DNA of 37,401 nt, taken from NCBI GenBank assembly GCA_963726715.1, contig CAVSDF010000012.1:1-37401 (forward strand), read 5' to 3'. Below are positions 25,469 to 34,991 of this stretch, piece by piece (the stretch's first letter is position 1; each line of letters opens with the position of its first letter). Under the pieces are notes generated by a model that saw only the letters and a program-made list of their open reading frames with translations, made no database searches and was not told where the DNA came from. The stretch is from CAVSDF01 sp963726715. GTDB taxonomy: Bacteria; Bacteroidota; Rhodothermia; Rhodothermales; BA12. The translations under genes and the position numbers were made by a program.

Positions 25469-27082
25469 TCAGAGCGGGATGTTGCCGTGCTTCTTGCGGG
25501 GCACCGGGCGCACCTTGTGGCGGAGCATCGACGAGGGCGGCGATGAGGCGCGGGCGCGTCTCGCGCGGGTGGATCACGTCGTCGATGTAGCCGTGCTCGG
25601 CGGCGACGAACGGGTTGGCGAAGCGCTCGCGGTACTGCGCGGTGAGTTCGGCCTCCTTGGCCGCCGGGTCGTCGGCGCCCGCGATCTGCTTGCGGAAGAT
25701 GATCTCGACGGCGCCCTTCGGCCCCATCACCGCGATCTCGGCGGTCGGCCAGGCGAGGTTCAGGTCGCCGCCGATGTGCTTCGAGTTCATCACGTCGTAG
25801 GCGCCGCCGTAGGCCTTGCGCGTGATGACGGTCACCTTGGGCACGGTCGCCTCGCAGAACGCGTAGAGCAGCTTGGCGCCGTGGCGGATGATGCCGCGCC
25901 ACTCCTGGTCGGTGCCGGGGAGGAAGCCGGGCACGTCCTCGAAGACGACGAGCGGAATCCCGAAGGCGTCGCAGAAGCGCACGAACCGCGCGGCCTTGAC
26001 GCTGCTGTCGATGTCGAGAACGCCGGCCAGCACGGCGGGCTGGTTGGCCACGATGCCGACCGACTGCCCGCCGAGCCGCGCGAATCCGACGACGATGTTG
26101 GCGGCGTGGTCCGGCTGGATCTCGAAGAACGTGCCGCCGTCGGCGACGCTGCGGATCACGTCGAGGATGTCGTACGGCTTGTTCGGGTTCTCGGGGACGA
26201 GCGTGTCGAGCGCCACGTCCATGCGCGCGGGGTCGTCGCCGGTGTCGACGACGGGGGCGCGTCTTCGCAGTTCGAGGGCAGGTACGAGAGCAGCTGGCGG
26301 ATCTTGAGGAGCGCGTCGCCCTCGTTCTCGCAGGCGAGGTGCGCGACGCCCGAGCGGCCCGCGTGCGTGTCGGCGCCGCCGAGTTCTTCCTGCGTCACCT
26401 CCTCGTTCGTCACCGTCTTGACGACGTTCGGGCCGGTCACGAACATGTAGCTCGTGCCCTTGGTCATGAACGTGAAGTCGGTGATGGCCGGGCTGTAGAC
26501 CGCCCCGCCCGCGCACGGCCCGAGGATCGCCGAGATCTGCGGGATGACGCCCGACGCGAGCGTGTTGAGGAGGAAGATGTCGGCGTAGCCGCCCAGGCTC
26601 ACCACGCCCTCCTGGATGCGCGCGCCGCCGCTGTCGTTGAGGCCGATGACGGGGCGACCGTTCTCTAGCGCCATCTCCATGAGCCGCACGATCTTGCGCG
26701 CGTGGGCGTCGCCGAGCGATCCGCCGAAGACGGTGAAGTCCTGCGCGAACACGTAGACGGTGCGCCCGTCGACGGTGCCCCAGCCCGTCACGACGCCGTC
26801 GCCGTAGGGGCGCTCCTTGTGGAGGCCGAAGTCGTGGACGTGGTGGCGCACGAAGGCGCCCATCTCCTGGAACGAGCCGGCGTCGAGGAGCAGGTCGATG
26901 CGCTCGCGCGCGGTGAGCTTGCCGCGCTTGTGCTGCTGCGCGATGCGGGCCTCGCCGCCGCCGAGGCGAGCCTCGGCGCGGGCGGCGTCGAGGCGTTCGG
27001 ACGGCGTGAGGGAGACGGTGGCGGTGGCGTCGTCGGGGCGGTCGGTGGAGGCGGTCACGGGCGGAGTGGAAATGTCGCCCAA
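25469..27082 (-). CDS. Acyl-CoA carboxylase beta subunit (carboxyltransferase), two frameshifts
   Basis: The protein has about 537 residues. A TTG at 27082 and a GTG at 27058 are both possible starts. Both crotonase-fold halves are clear: the N-terminal half (RIAQQHKRGKLTARERIDLL, GGSLGDAHARKI, LNDSGGARIQEGV, SAILGPCAGGAVYSPA, FVTGPNVVKTVT) and the C-terminal half (RPYDILDVI-like KPYDILDVIRSVADGG, DIDSSVKAARFVRFCDAF, FEDVPGFLPGTDQE, RKAYGGAYDVMNSKH, GPKGAVEIIFRKQ), ending HKVRPVPRKKHGNIPL. It transfers carboxyl from carboxybiotin to acyl-CoA, most often propionyl-CoA. The biotin-carboxylase subunit is not in the window. Breaks lie at a C-run near 26260 and near 25530, consistent with homopolymer error. 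It heads the run of toxin, antitoxin and membrane-protein genes. Confidence 0.92.
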
Positions 27083-27470
27083 GATACCGCCGCCCCTGTA
27101 GAGACGCCCGTCGGGGCCTCTCCTCTGTCCGCCCTACCGCCATCACCCGTCCGGCCTGCCCCCCACACCTGAATGGTGGGGTCGATCCACCCAACGCGCG
27201 CCCGGACGCACCGCGCGTGAACGGCGGTGGCGGAGGGCACGAGGACGGTGCGGGCAGCAGCAGAGATGCCCTTGAGTGCCATGACCGGTTCATACGGAGG
27301 GAGCAGAGACGCCTGAGCTTGCGCCGCGCATCGTCGGTCGGGCCGTTTCTGCACCCGGCACGGCCTCGCAGGGCCTCCGTGCAGGACCTCCGTGGAGTGA
27401 CGAGGTGGTGTGGAGTCCCGCGACGGGAGTCGCGCCGATGCGTCTCCGCCGACCGCCACGCTTGGAGTGA
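27083..27470. other. Gene-free interval upstream of the carboxylase gene
   Basis: I see no supportable gene here. At 27099 there is a single arm GTAGAGACGC of the palindrome described at 23150, and at about 27431-27450 an opposite-arm-like CGCCGATGCGTCTCC. Between them, 27340-27385 holds short GC-rich inverted pieces around GCACGGCCTCGCAGGGCC. The carboxylase promoter presumably lies in the first part. Confidence 0.4.
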
Positions 27471-27870
27471 ACCCGCTGCGGCAGTTCTTCCGCACGGTGT
27501 GTGATCGAGTCAGGGAGGCTCCAGCAGGCCAACCCCCTTTGCACCCTCACCAGCGCTGCGTCGACGACGGCTGGATCGAGACGGAGGCGTCCAACGACGC
27601 CGTCAACGCCTGCTGCTCTTGGGACAGGACGGCCCCGACGCCTGCTTCTTCTGAATCCCCTTCCACAGGCTCGAACCGTCGATTTCCCTCGTCCGACTCA
27701 ACAGGGACCTCCACACAAAGTGCAGAAGAGCCACCAAACCGGGTCAACTCCAAAGATCGGGCAAGCCTACACTGTGTTGGCCGAAAGGGCGAGCGCTCAG
27801 CAAGCCTGCCCGCACAAAGCCAATAAACCATCCTATACGCTGGGTGCTCAGGTGGCGGTTTCTGCTCCCC
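27471..27870. repeat. Dispersed ~300-bp repeat, copy 2
   Basis: This is the second copy of the repeat at 5781-6095, in the same orientation, with the exact blocks listed there and several insertions (for example around 27610-27650). Both copies sit in long gene-free intervals. Neither has an intact reading frame or obvious terminal inverted repeats. The stretch after about 27750 is more AT-rich than the rest of the window. Confidence 0.7.
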
Positions 27871-28038
27871 GAAAGAACCATTCTGGAACCATCGCTGTCC
27901 TTCCGAGCGTGTTCGGGATACCAAGTGACGTGTTTGCGCACCTGCCAACGCTGCATGCGGGACGGCAGTTGATGGGCCCCGTGCACGGTGAGCGATGAAC
28001 CGCGCGCCGATCAAGGCCGCCGAGTTACCTGCCTGAAG

Positions 28039-28209
28039 TCATCGCACGACGGTCACGACACATGCAGACGAGGCACCGCCGCCCTCGCCGCGCACGACGT
28101 ACACCCCGGGCGCCAGCGTTTACACATCCACCGTCACCGTATGGCGGCGGCCGGGCACCTCATTCCCCAGATCCGGTACTTCAAGAGCCACCTTCTGAGT
28201 GCGTCCGTC
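28039..28209 (-). pseudogene. Remnant of a T9SS type A sorting domain
   Basis: On the minus strand, in one frame, the sequence reads KVALEVPDLGNEVPGRRHTV, then TVDV, a stop, TLAPGVYVVRGEGGG and ASSACVVTVVR followed by a natural stop at 28039. It matches the last ~50 residues of secreted proteins with a T9SS type A domain (pattern GRHTVTVDV-S-xLAPGVYVVR). A single base change (TCA to TAA) would explain the internal stop. No body of a secreted protein is found upstream: the plus-strand kinase gene begins at 28276. It is either a fragment left by a rearrangement or a gene end cut off when the kinase locus inserted. Confidence 0.65.
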
Positions 28210-28275
28210 CCGTATCCTTCCCGCAGGGAGTGCCCGACGCGCCTCCCTACACCCCCTTCCTCCCGTTCCCGCCGC

Positions 28276-30300
28276 ATGCACAAAGACGTCAGCAGGAGCG
28301 GCGCGCAGACCCTCGACGGCATCGAGGCCCTCGAAAGCCTCTCCGAAGCCGTCTCGGTCCTCGACCGCCAGTTCACGTTCCTCTTCATCAACCGGGCGAT
28401 GGAGGCACTGCTCGGGCGCACGCGTGAGCAGCTCCTGGGGCGAAACGTGCGAGACCTCTACGGGGCCAACCACTCGAGTTCCCCGTTCATCCGGATGCTC
28501 GAGCAGGCGAACCAGTCGGGGACGCCAGGCTCGCTAAAAGGCCATGCGGTAACGCTCGACCGGTGGATCGAGCAGCGTTGCTACCCCTCCGAGAACCTGC
28601 TCACCATCTTCGTGGCCGACATCACGGAGCAGCGGAACGCCCAGCAGGCCCTCTCGGAGAGCGAGGCCCGCTTCGCGATGATGGCCGCCTCCGCCCCGGT
28701 GATGATCTGGCTCACCGACGCCGGTGGGGCCTGCACGTACGTCAACGAGCAGTGGCTCTCGTTCACTGGACGAACGCTGCAGCAAGAGCTCGGCAGGGGG
28801 TGGATCGAGAACGTCCACCCCGACGATGTCGCCGCCGTCAGCGAGGCCTACACGGCTGCCGCCGCGGCGCACGCGGCGTTCTCGGCCGAGTACCGACTCC
28901 GCGACCGTGACGGGTTCTACCGCTGGGTCCTGACCCGTGGGACCCCGCGCATGGAAGAATCCACGCGCTTCACCGGCTTCATCGGCTCGTGCACAGACAT
29001 CCACGCACAGCGCCTGGAATCGCAGCGGCGGGTGTTTCTCGACCACGCCACGCAAGTGCTGGCGTCCTCGCTCAACCACGACGTGACCCTGCAGCACGTG
29101 GCGGAACTGGCCGTCCCGGAGCTGGCCGACTGGTGCACCGTACTGCTCGTCGGCGACGACGGCGTCCCAGAGCGGGTGGCCGTGGCCCATGCCGATCCGG
29201 AGCGGGTGGAGATGGCGAGGGCGTACGAGCGCCGCTACCCGGTGGACCTCAACGCGCCCGGGGGCAGCGGGCACGCGATGCGGACGGGAGAGCCCGTCCT
29301 CGTGCCCGAGGTCACCACCGCCATGCTCGATGCCGTCATCCACGATCCCGAGCAGCGGGAGTGGATGGGACGGCTCGACCTCCGCTCGGTGCTGATCGTC
29401 CCGATCCAGTCCACGCTCGGCCCCATCGGCGCCATCACCCTCATCTACTCTGGCGAGGGACGCCGCTACGAGGCGGCCGACCTCGCCTTCGCCGGGGAAC
29501 TGGCCTCGCGGGCGGCCATCGCCCTCGAGAACGCACGCCTGCTCCGGGCGACGCAGCGGTCGAACGAGGTGCTCGAAACCCGCGTGGCCGAGCGGACGCG
29601 TGAGCTCGAAGTGCGCAACCGGGAGCTTCAGGACTTCGCCTTCGTCGCCTCGCACGACCTACAGGAGCCCCTGCGCAAGATCCGCGCCTTCGCGGGCCTG
29701 CTGTCGACGTCGCACGCGGACCGCCTCACCGAGGAGGGCCTCCACTTCGTCGACCGCATCGAGGCGGCGGCCGAGCGCATGAGCACGCTCATCCGCGACC
29801 TGCTCGCCTTCTCCCGCGTCTCGACCCACGCCCGGTCCACGCAGGCCGTCGACCTCGGCGCTGCGCTGGAGGCGGTCTGCTCCGACCTCCAGATTCGCCT
29901 GGAGGAGACGGGCGGGCGCGTCGAGGTTGCGGCGGAGCTCCCGGTGGTCGAGGGCGATCCGGTGCAGTTCCAGCAGCTGCTGCTCAACCTCGTCGGCAAC
30001 GCCCTCAAGTTTCACCGGCCGGGCGTTCCCCCGGTGGTCCGGGTAACCGCCCACCGAACCCCGGACGCGGGACTGACCCTCGTGGTCGAGGACAACGGCA
30101 TCGGGTTCGAGCCGAAATACGCCGACCGCATCTTTTCGCCCTTCCAGCGCCTCCACGCCCACGGCGCCTACGAGGGCACCGGCATGGGCCTGGCCATCGT
30201 CCGCCGCATCGTCGAGCGCCACCACGGCACCGTCAGGGCCACGAGCACGCCCGGCGCAGGCAGCCGCTTCGAGGTCACCCTCCCCACCCCGAGGCCCTGA
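28276..30300 (+). CDS. Soluble PAS-PAS-GAF sensor histidine kinase
   Basis: The gene encodes 674 residues from the ATG at 28276; the frame continues open upstream, but no family sequence is found there. The first PAS domain (about 12-115, LSEAVSVLDRQFTFLFINRAMEAL quoted in part) ends in VADITEQRNAQ. The second PAS/PAC (about 128-250) has WIENVHPDDVAAV and ends in GSCTDIHAQR. A GAF domain follows (about 265-420), then a coiled linker (ERTRELEVRNRELQDFAF). HisKA has His460 in ASHDLQEPLRK, and HATPase has the N-box LLLNLVGNALKFH, D606 in EDNGIGFEP and GTGMGLAIVRRIVERHHG. The H-box resembles phytochrome-like and Rhodopsin-linked kinases of the HWE-distant HisKA group. There is no TM helix. Signal and partner regulator are unknown. 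It is convergent with a hybrid kinase. Confidence 0.93.
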   Translation: MHKDVSRSGAQTLDGIEALESLSEAVSVLDRQFTFLFINRAMEALLGRTREQLLGRNVRDLYGANHSSSPFIRMLEQANQSGTPGSLKGHAVTLDRWIEQRCYPSENLLTIFVADITEQRNAQQALSESEARFAMMAASAPVMIWLTDAGGACTYVNEQWLSFTGRTLQQELGRGWIENVHPDDVAAVSEAYTAAAAAHAAFSAEYRLRDRDGFYRWVLTRGTPRMEESTRFTGFIGSCTDIHAQRLESQRRVFLDHATQVLASSLNHDVTLQHVAELAVPELADWCTVLLVGDDGVPERVAVAHADPERVEMARAYERRYPVDLNAPGGSGHAMRTGEPVLVPEVTTAMLDAVIHDPEQREWMGRLDLRSVLIVPIQSTLGPIGAITLIYSGEGRRYEAADLAFAGELASRAAIALENARLLRATQRSNEVLETRVAERTRELEVRNRELQDFAFVASHDLQEPLRKIRAFAGLLSTSHADRLTEEGLHFVDRIEAAAERMSTLIRDLLAFSRVSTHARSTQAVDLGAALEAVCSDLQIRLEETGGRVEVAAELPVVEGDPVQFQQLLLNLVGNALKFHRPGVPPVVRVTAHRTPDAGLTLVVEDNGIGFEPKYADRIFSPFQRLHAHGAYEGTGMGLAIVRRIVERHHGTVRATSTPGAGSRFEVTLPTPRP

Positions 30301-30564
30301 CGCCCCACGGCGCCCTCGCACTGCTCGGACCGTTCTCGACACAGTCCCCGGCACCGTCCCCGGCCTTCGTCCATACCGCGCGTTCCATCGAGGAGCCAAG
30401 GGTCCCGTCTGCGTGGAGGGGCGACAACGTCTTCCCCGGCGCGCCGCCGATCCTCCCCTGCCCTCGAAGCCGGTCTGCCGTGCCGCAGTTGCGGGAGCAC
30501 AACACGAGTGCCGGGCCTCGATGCCTCCGAGCCGCGGGTTCGAGCGGAGGGGGGCGCAGGGGCT

Positions 30565-33500
30565 TCACCCCGCCGCCACCGCCAGGTCGGCGCGCCGAAA
30601 CGGCTTGGCCAGGTACGCGTCGAAGCCCGCCGCGCGGAACCGCGCCTCATCCCCGGGCAGCGCATACGCCGTCATCGCCACAAAGCGCGCCCCCCGGCAC
30701 GACGCCACCGCCCGCAGCGCCGGCAGCACCGCCTCGCCGCTCTCGCCGGAGCCCAGGTTGATGTCGAGCAGCACCACATCGAAGGGCACCACCGCCGACA
30801 TCGCCTCCGCCAGCGCCGCCTTCGCCGACGCCGCCTCCACGACCTCGACGCCCCGCAGCGCAAGACGGACGTACCGGCGCGTCCCTTCGTCGTCTTCCAC
30901 CAGCAGCACCCGCCGGTCGTCCCCGACCGAGGGCGCCACGCCCGCCGCCGCCGGCGCAGAACCCGCCCCCACGCCCTGCGGCAGCCGCACGGTGAACGTC
31001 GTCCCCTTCCCCAGCGCGCTCTCCACCGCGATCGTGCCGCCCATCAGTTCCACCAGCCGCTTCGTGATCGTCAGGCCCAGCCCGCTGCCCTCGTGCGAGC
31101 GGCTGTGGCCCTGCGACTCCTGCCGGAACGCGTCGAACAGCCGGGGCAGAAACTCCGGCGACATCCCCGGCCCGTCGTCGGCGACGGTGAGGCACACCTG
31201 CTCCCCCTCGCCCGTCGTCGCGACGGCCACGCGCCCTCCCTTGCCCGTGAACTTGACCGCGTTGCCGATGAGGTTGAACAGGATGCGCCCGAGCGACCCC
31301 CGGTCCACCTCCGCGAACAGCGTGGCGGGCACACTGGACGTCGAGATCTCGATGCCCTTTCGCTCTGCTTCGCGACCGAGCAGGTTCGCCGTCTCCCACG
31401 CCACCCTCGCGACGTCGAGCCGCACCGGCGCGAGCGTCACCTGGCCGGCTTCGAGCTGCGAGAGTTCGAGCACCGAGGTGAGCGTCTCCTTCAGGCGTCG
31501 CCCGCCCGCCTCGATGATCTCGACGAACTCGCGGCCTTCGTCGTCGACGACCTCGCGCAGCAGTTCCGCGAAACCGAGGATGGCGGTGAGCGGCGTGCGG
31601 ATCTCGTGGCTCATGTTGGCGAGGAACGCGTCCTTGAGGCGCGACATCTCCTCGGCCCGGTCCTTCGCCGCCACCATTTCCACTTCGGCGGCCTTCTGCG
31701 CCGTGATGTCCTGCCCCGCCCCGTAGATGCGCACCACGCGGCCCGTCGCCGCGTCCACCTCGGGCTGCACCACCATGCGGACCCACCGTGGCGTGCCCTT
31801 CTCGTCCAGCACCCGCAGGTCGTCCACCCGGCCCTCCCCGGCGAGCGCTGCCTGGAGCCGCTCGTCCGACAGCGCCCGGTCCTCCTCGCTGACGATGGAG
31901 CCCCATGCCGATCCCTGAAAGTCGGATACAGGACGTCCCAGCACCTCCAGGACCGAGCCCGTGATCCATGCAATCCTGGGCCGGCTCCCGTCATCCGGCA
32001 CGTCGTAGGCGTAGGCGAACGTCTGCACCAGGGTCGAGAGGGTCCGGTAGCGGTTCCCCGTCTCCCGGAGCGCGTCTTCGGTCTGCTTGCGCTCGGTGAT
32101 GTCGCGCAGAAACGCGCTGAACACCCACGCCCCGTCGACCTCCATCGGCGTGACCGCGAGTTCGACGGGGAACGTGCGGCCCGTGCGGTGCAGGGCCGTG
32201 GTTTCGACACGCCGGTTCAACAGCGGCCCCTCGCCTGTCGCGAGGAAATGCGCGATCCCGCGCATATGAGCGCTGCGGTAGTGAGGGGGCACGATCAGTT
32301 CCGACATCGCCCTGCCGACCGACTCCTCACGCGTCCAGCCGAAAATGGCTTCCGCCTGTGCGTTCCATTCGAGGATCGTCTCCTCGGTGTCGATCACGAT
32401 CACGGCATCGAGGGCCGTGTTCATGATGAGCCGGGTGCGCTGTTCGCTCTCGCGGAGGGCCTCCTCCGAGGCCCAGCGTTCCGTGACGTCGCGCGAGTTG
32501 ATCACGACGGAATCGTCGTCCGGCCCACCCTCCATCTTCGTCAGGTGCGCCTCCATGCGCCGCCATTCCTTCTGCGCGCTGAGGTACCGGAACTCGACGG
32601 CTGCTTCCTCCTCGCCTGCAAGGACCGCTGCCATTGCTTGCTTCATGCGTCCCTGATCCTCGGGGTGGATCAACTCCACGTTCGAGTGGCCGATGCGCTC
32701 CTCCATGCGCCACCCGGAGATCCGCTTGATCGAGGGACTGATGTACAGGATGGTACCGTCGGCCCGGACCTGCGCGATCGACTCGTAGGAGTTCTGCACG
32801 AGGCTTCTGAAACGCGCTTCGCTCTCGCGCACCTGCTGCTCGGCCAGTTTGCGCTCGGTGATGTCGGTGCTCGTGCCGATCCACTCTTCCACCTCACCCT
32901 CAGCGTTCATCACCGGCACGGCCCGCGTGGCGAACCAGCGATACTCGCCGCCGGGCATCCTGCTCCGATGCTCGTGCTCGTACGGGCGCTGCGTGCGTCT
33001 CGCGATAGTCCATTTCTGGACGGTCGCGGCCTGGTCGTCGGGATGGATGTACTCGAGCCCGCGCTGCGTCTCTATCTCATACGCTTCACTCTCCTCGCCT
33101 GCGCTCACCTCGATGGGGGTGAGGCCGTCGCTCGTCGTGCGCCACACAACGCTGGCGCTTGCCGTCACGAGCGCGCGGTGCCGACGCTCAGACTTTTCGA
33201 GACGCTCCTGTGCCTCCAACAGCTCCGTCACATCGCGGGTGGTCGCGAGTACAGAGGCGATGCTGCCTTCGCTCCCGAGCTCTGGCACGAGAAGGGCTTC
33301 GAAGTGCCCAAGCTCGCCGCCCGTCAGGCGGTAGGTGAGCGGCACACGGATGGGCTCTCCGGTCTCGAAGACCAGACGGATGTTGTCTGCCCATCCCGGG
33401 ATCAACGCGCCTCCCGTGCCTTCACTTCCTGCCTGCGTACCAATGACGTGCTCGGCAGGGATTCCTGTGGTCCGCTCGTACGCCGGGTTCGCGTAGAGAA

Positions 33501-34482
33501 TGCGGAGATCGCGGTCGTAACGGACGATGATGTCGGGCAAGTTCGCGGCCAGCGTGGCGAACGAGCGCTCCCGCTCGGCAAGCTCTGCGGCATGCTGCGC
33601 GCGCTCCTCTTCGATGCGGTGCCGCTCTGTCACGTCTTCGACATAGGCGCTCAGCCCTCCTTCGAACGGATGGAGCCGCGTCTCGAACCATCGCTCGAAG
33701 GGCGGATAGTAATCCTCGAACTGGACGGCGACCTGATCCCGCAGGGCCCTCTGGTAAACGTCGTAGAACGAAGTGGACTCGGATTCCGGGAAGACCTCCA
33801 CGAGGTGCACCCCCAGAACCTCTTCACGCCGACGGTGCAGCATCGCCTCTGCCGCCTCGTTCATGTGCGTGAGGCGCCCCTGGCGGTCTACCGCGAAAAA
33901 GCCCGTCCTCGTCGCGTCGAGCACCTGTTGCGTCTGAATCTGAGCCTGTTTCAGTTCGGCCCGTTCCCGGGTCAGCTCGAGTTCGTCGACGACGGCGGCG
34001 GCAAGCTCTTCGAGCGTGGCGAGTTCTCCCGCCGTGAGGCTGCGAGGGACGACGTCGAGCGCGCCGAGCGTACCGATGGTGTGGCCGAGTGGCGAGCGCA
34101 ACGGCACGCCGGCATAAAAGCGGATGCCGCCCTGAGCGACGAACGGATGGTGGGCGAACCGGGCATCCCGGGCTGCGTCCTCGACCACGAGCGTCTGATC
34201 GTGCGAGATGGCTTCCGCGCAGAAGGCGGCCCCGGGAGGACTGTCCGCGAACAGCGTCTCGGTGCCCTCAATGCCGTGGGCAGACTTGTACCAGAGCCGG
34301 TCGGCGTCGGCAACCGTGATGACGGCCATCGGCACCCCGAGGGTACGGGCGACCAGTCGCGTGAAGCGGTCGAAGCGCTCCTCTGGCGGCGTGTCCAGAA
34401 CATGGTAGCGCCTCACGACCTCGAGGCGCTCCGGGTCGTCGATGGCGCGGGGTCCTGTCCAGACGGGTGGAGGCTTTTTCAT
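30565..34482 (-). CDS. Soluble multi-PAS hybrid sensor histidine kinase/response regulator
   Basis: The gene encodes 1305 residues, unbroken, from the ATG at 34482 (MKKPPPVW). An N-terminal GAF domain (about 15-170, RYHVLDTPPEERFDRFTRL, GIRFYAGVPLRSP) is followed by about six PAS/PAC units to residue 940, each ending in a DITER-like motif (VEDVTERHR, TTRDVTELL, STDITERKLA, SRDVTERWA, LRDITERKQ, GQDITAQKA). HisKA has His959 in NMSHEIRTPL. HATPase has ILFNLIGNAVKFTG, ADDGPGMSPE and GSGLGLTITKRLVELMGG. The C-terminal receiver domain has VLLVEDDEG, phosphoacceptor Asp1240 in VVLLDINLGSG, MTAYALPG and Lys in YLAKPF. No TM helix is present, so it senses cytoplasmic signals. The receiver implies phosphorelay to an unseen Hpt or output protein. 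Confidence 0.95.
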   Translation of the reverse strand: MKKPPPVWTGPRAIDDPERLEVVRRYHVLDTPPEERFDRFTRLVARTLGVPMAVITVADADRLWYKSAHGIEGTETLFADSPPGAAFCAEAISHDQTLVVEDAARDARFAHHPFVAQGGIRFYAGVPLRSPLGHTIGTLGALDVVPRSLTAGELATLEELAAAVVDELELTRERAELKQAQIQTQQVLDATRTGFFAVDRQGRLTHMNEAAEAMLHRRREEVLGVHLVEVFPESESTSFYDVYQRALRDQVAVQFEDYYPPFERWFETRLHPFEGGLSAYVEDVTERHRIEEERAQHAAELAERERSFATLAANLPDIIVRYDRDLRILYANPAYERTTGIPAEHVIGTQAGSEGTGGALIPGWADNIRLVFETGEPIRVPLTYRLTGGELGHFEALLVPELGSEGSIASVLATTRDVTELLEAQERLEKSERRHRALVTASASVVWRTTSDGLTPIEVSAGEESEAYEIETQRGLEYIHPDDQAATVQKWTIARRTQRPYEHEHRSRMPGGEYRWFATRAVPVMNAEGEVEEWIGTSTDITERKLAEQQVRESEARFRSLVQNSYESIAQVRADGTILYISPSIKRISGWRMEERIGHSNVELIHPEDQGRMKQAMAAVLAGEEEAAVEFRYLSAQKEWRRMEAHLTKMEGGPDDDSVVINSRDVTERWASEEALRESEQRTRLIMNTALDAVIVIDTEETILEWNAQAEAIFGWTREESVGRAMSELIVPPHYRSAHMRGIAHFLATGEGPLLNRRVETTALHRTGRTFPVELAVTPMEVDGAWVFSAFLRDITERKQTEDALRETGNRYRTLSTLVQTFAYAYDVPDDGSRPRIAWITGSVLEVLGRPVSDFQGSAWGSIVSEEDRALSDERLQAALAGEGRVDDLRVLDEKGTPRWVRMVVQPEVDAATGRVVRIYGAGQDITAQKAAEVEMVAAKDRAEEMSRLKDAFLANMSHEIRTPLTAILGFAELLREVVDDEGREFVEIIEAGGRRLKETLTSVLELSQLEAGQVTLAPVRLDVARVAWETANLLGREAERKGIEISTSSVPATLFAEVDRGSLGRILFNLIGNAVKFTGKGGRVAVATTGEGEQVCLTVADDGPGMSPEFLPRLFDAFRQESQGHSRSHEGSGLGLTITKRLVELMGGTIAVESALGKGTTFTVRLPQGVGAGSAPAAAGVAPSVGDDRRVLLVEDDEGTRRYVRLALRGVEVVEAASAKAALAEAMSAVVPFDVVLLDINLGSGESGEAVLPALRAVASCRGARFVAMTAYALPGDEARFRAAGFDAYLAKPFRRADLAVAAG

Positions 34483-34938
34483 CGAGGCGAGCCCGGAGAG
34501 GCTGTGAGGTTGGGGAAAGCCGAGCGCTCACGGTCACTCCGGTCGCGTGATGATACATACCCCATGTTCGGCAGGGTCTGCTGAAGCCTTAAGCGCGAGC
34601 CGCCACCGGTGCGCGGGAGCACGCGGGCGCTTCCGGTCCCGTACCGACACCCGAAGCTCGTCCATCGTGGGCCGACAACGCTTCGCACGGCCACACCCGA
34701 CGGTTCCGCCCCCAGCCGAGCGCGTCTCTAGGGGCGATTACAGAGCCGTGCGGGCGGGCCGGGGCGTCGGGGGGCAGCGCGGCCTGTGGGGGGACGTCGA
34801 GGCAGGCCACGACTGCCCCGTCAACACGGCAACGGTTGAGCTTGCCCCCACCCACCGTTGCGGCGACCGGTTGAATCCGGGCCGTAACGGGGACGTGTGC
34901 AGGGTGCCTACGACACCACGGTGCCGCCGTCAACGCAC
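34483..34938. other. Gene-free interval upstream of the hybrid kinase
   Basis: No supportable gene. On the minus strand an AT-richer patch (TATGTATCAT, about 34548-34557) lies about 65 bp before the hybrid-kinase start and could hold a -10 box, but no matching -35 element is clear. The rest is GC-rich without strong repeats. Confidence 0.35.
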
Positions 34939-34971
34939 GCGGCCCGTCTGGAGCACATCCAGACGGGCCGC
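34939..34971 (-). terminator. 13-bp-stem hairpin after the fibronectin-like gene
   Basis: GCGGCCCGTCTGG (34939-34951) and CCAGACGGGCCGC (34959-34971) form a perfect 13-bp stem with a 7-base loop. It begins 21 bp past the stop codon of the minus-strand surface-protein gene. No T-run follows the stem on the minus strand (a T-run precedes it), so it is not a textbook intrinsic terminator. Position and stem strength still make a 3'-end role likely. Confidence 0.7.
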
Positions 34972-34991
34972 GAAAAATGACCTGCGATCGA

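Noticed and set aside
27501..27998. Plus-strand open frame across the second dispersed repeat
   Set aside because: The corresponding frame in copy 1 is interrupted, and no known protein similarity or codon bias supports it.
30301..30564. Terminator between the two convergent kinases
   Set aside because: Only short direct repeats (CCCCGGCACCGTCCCCGG) were seen, and no strong stem or T-tract.
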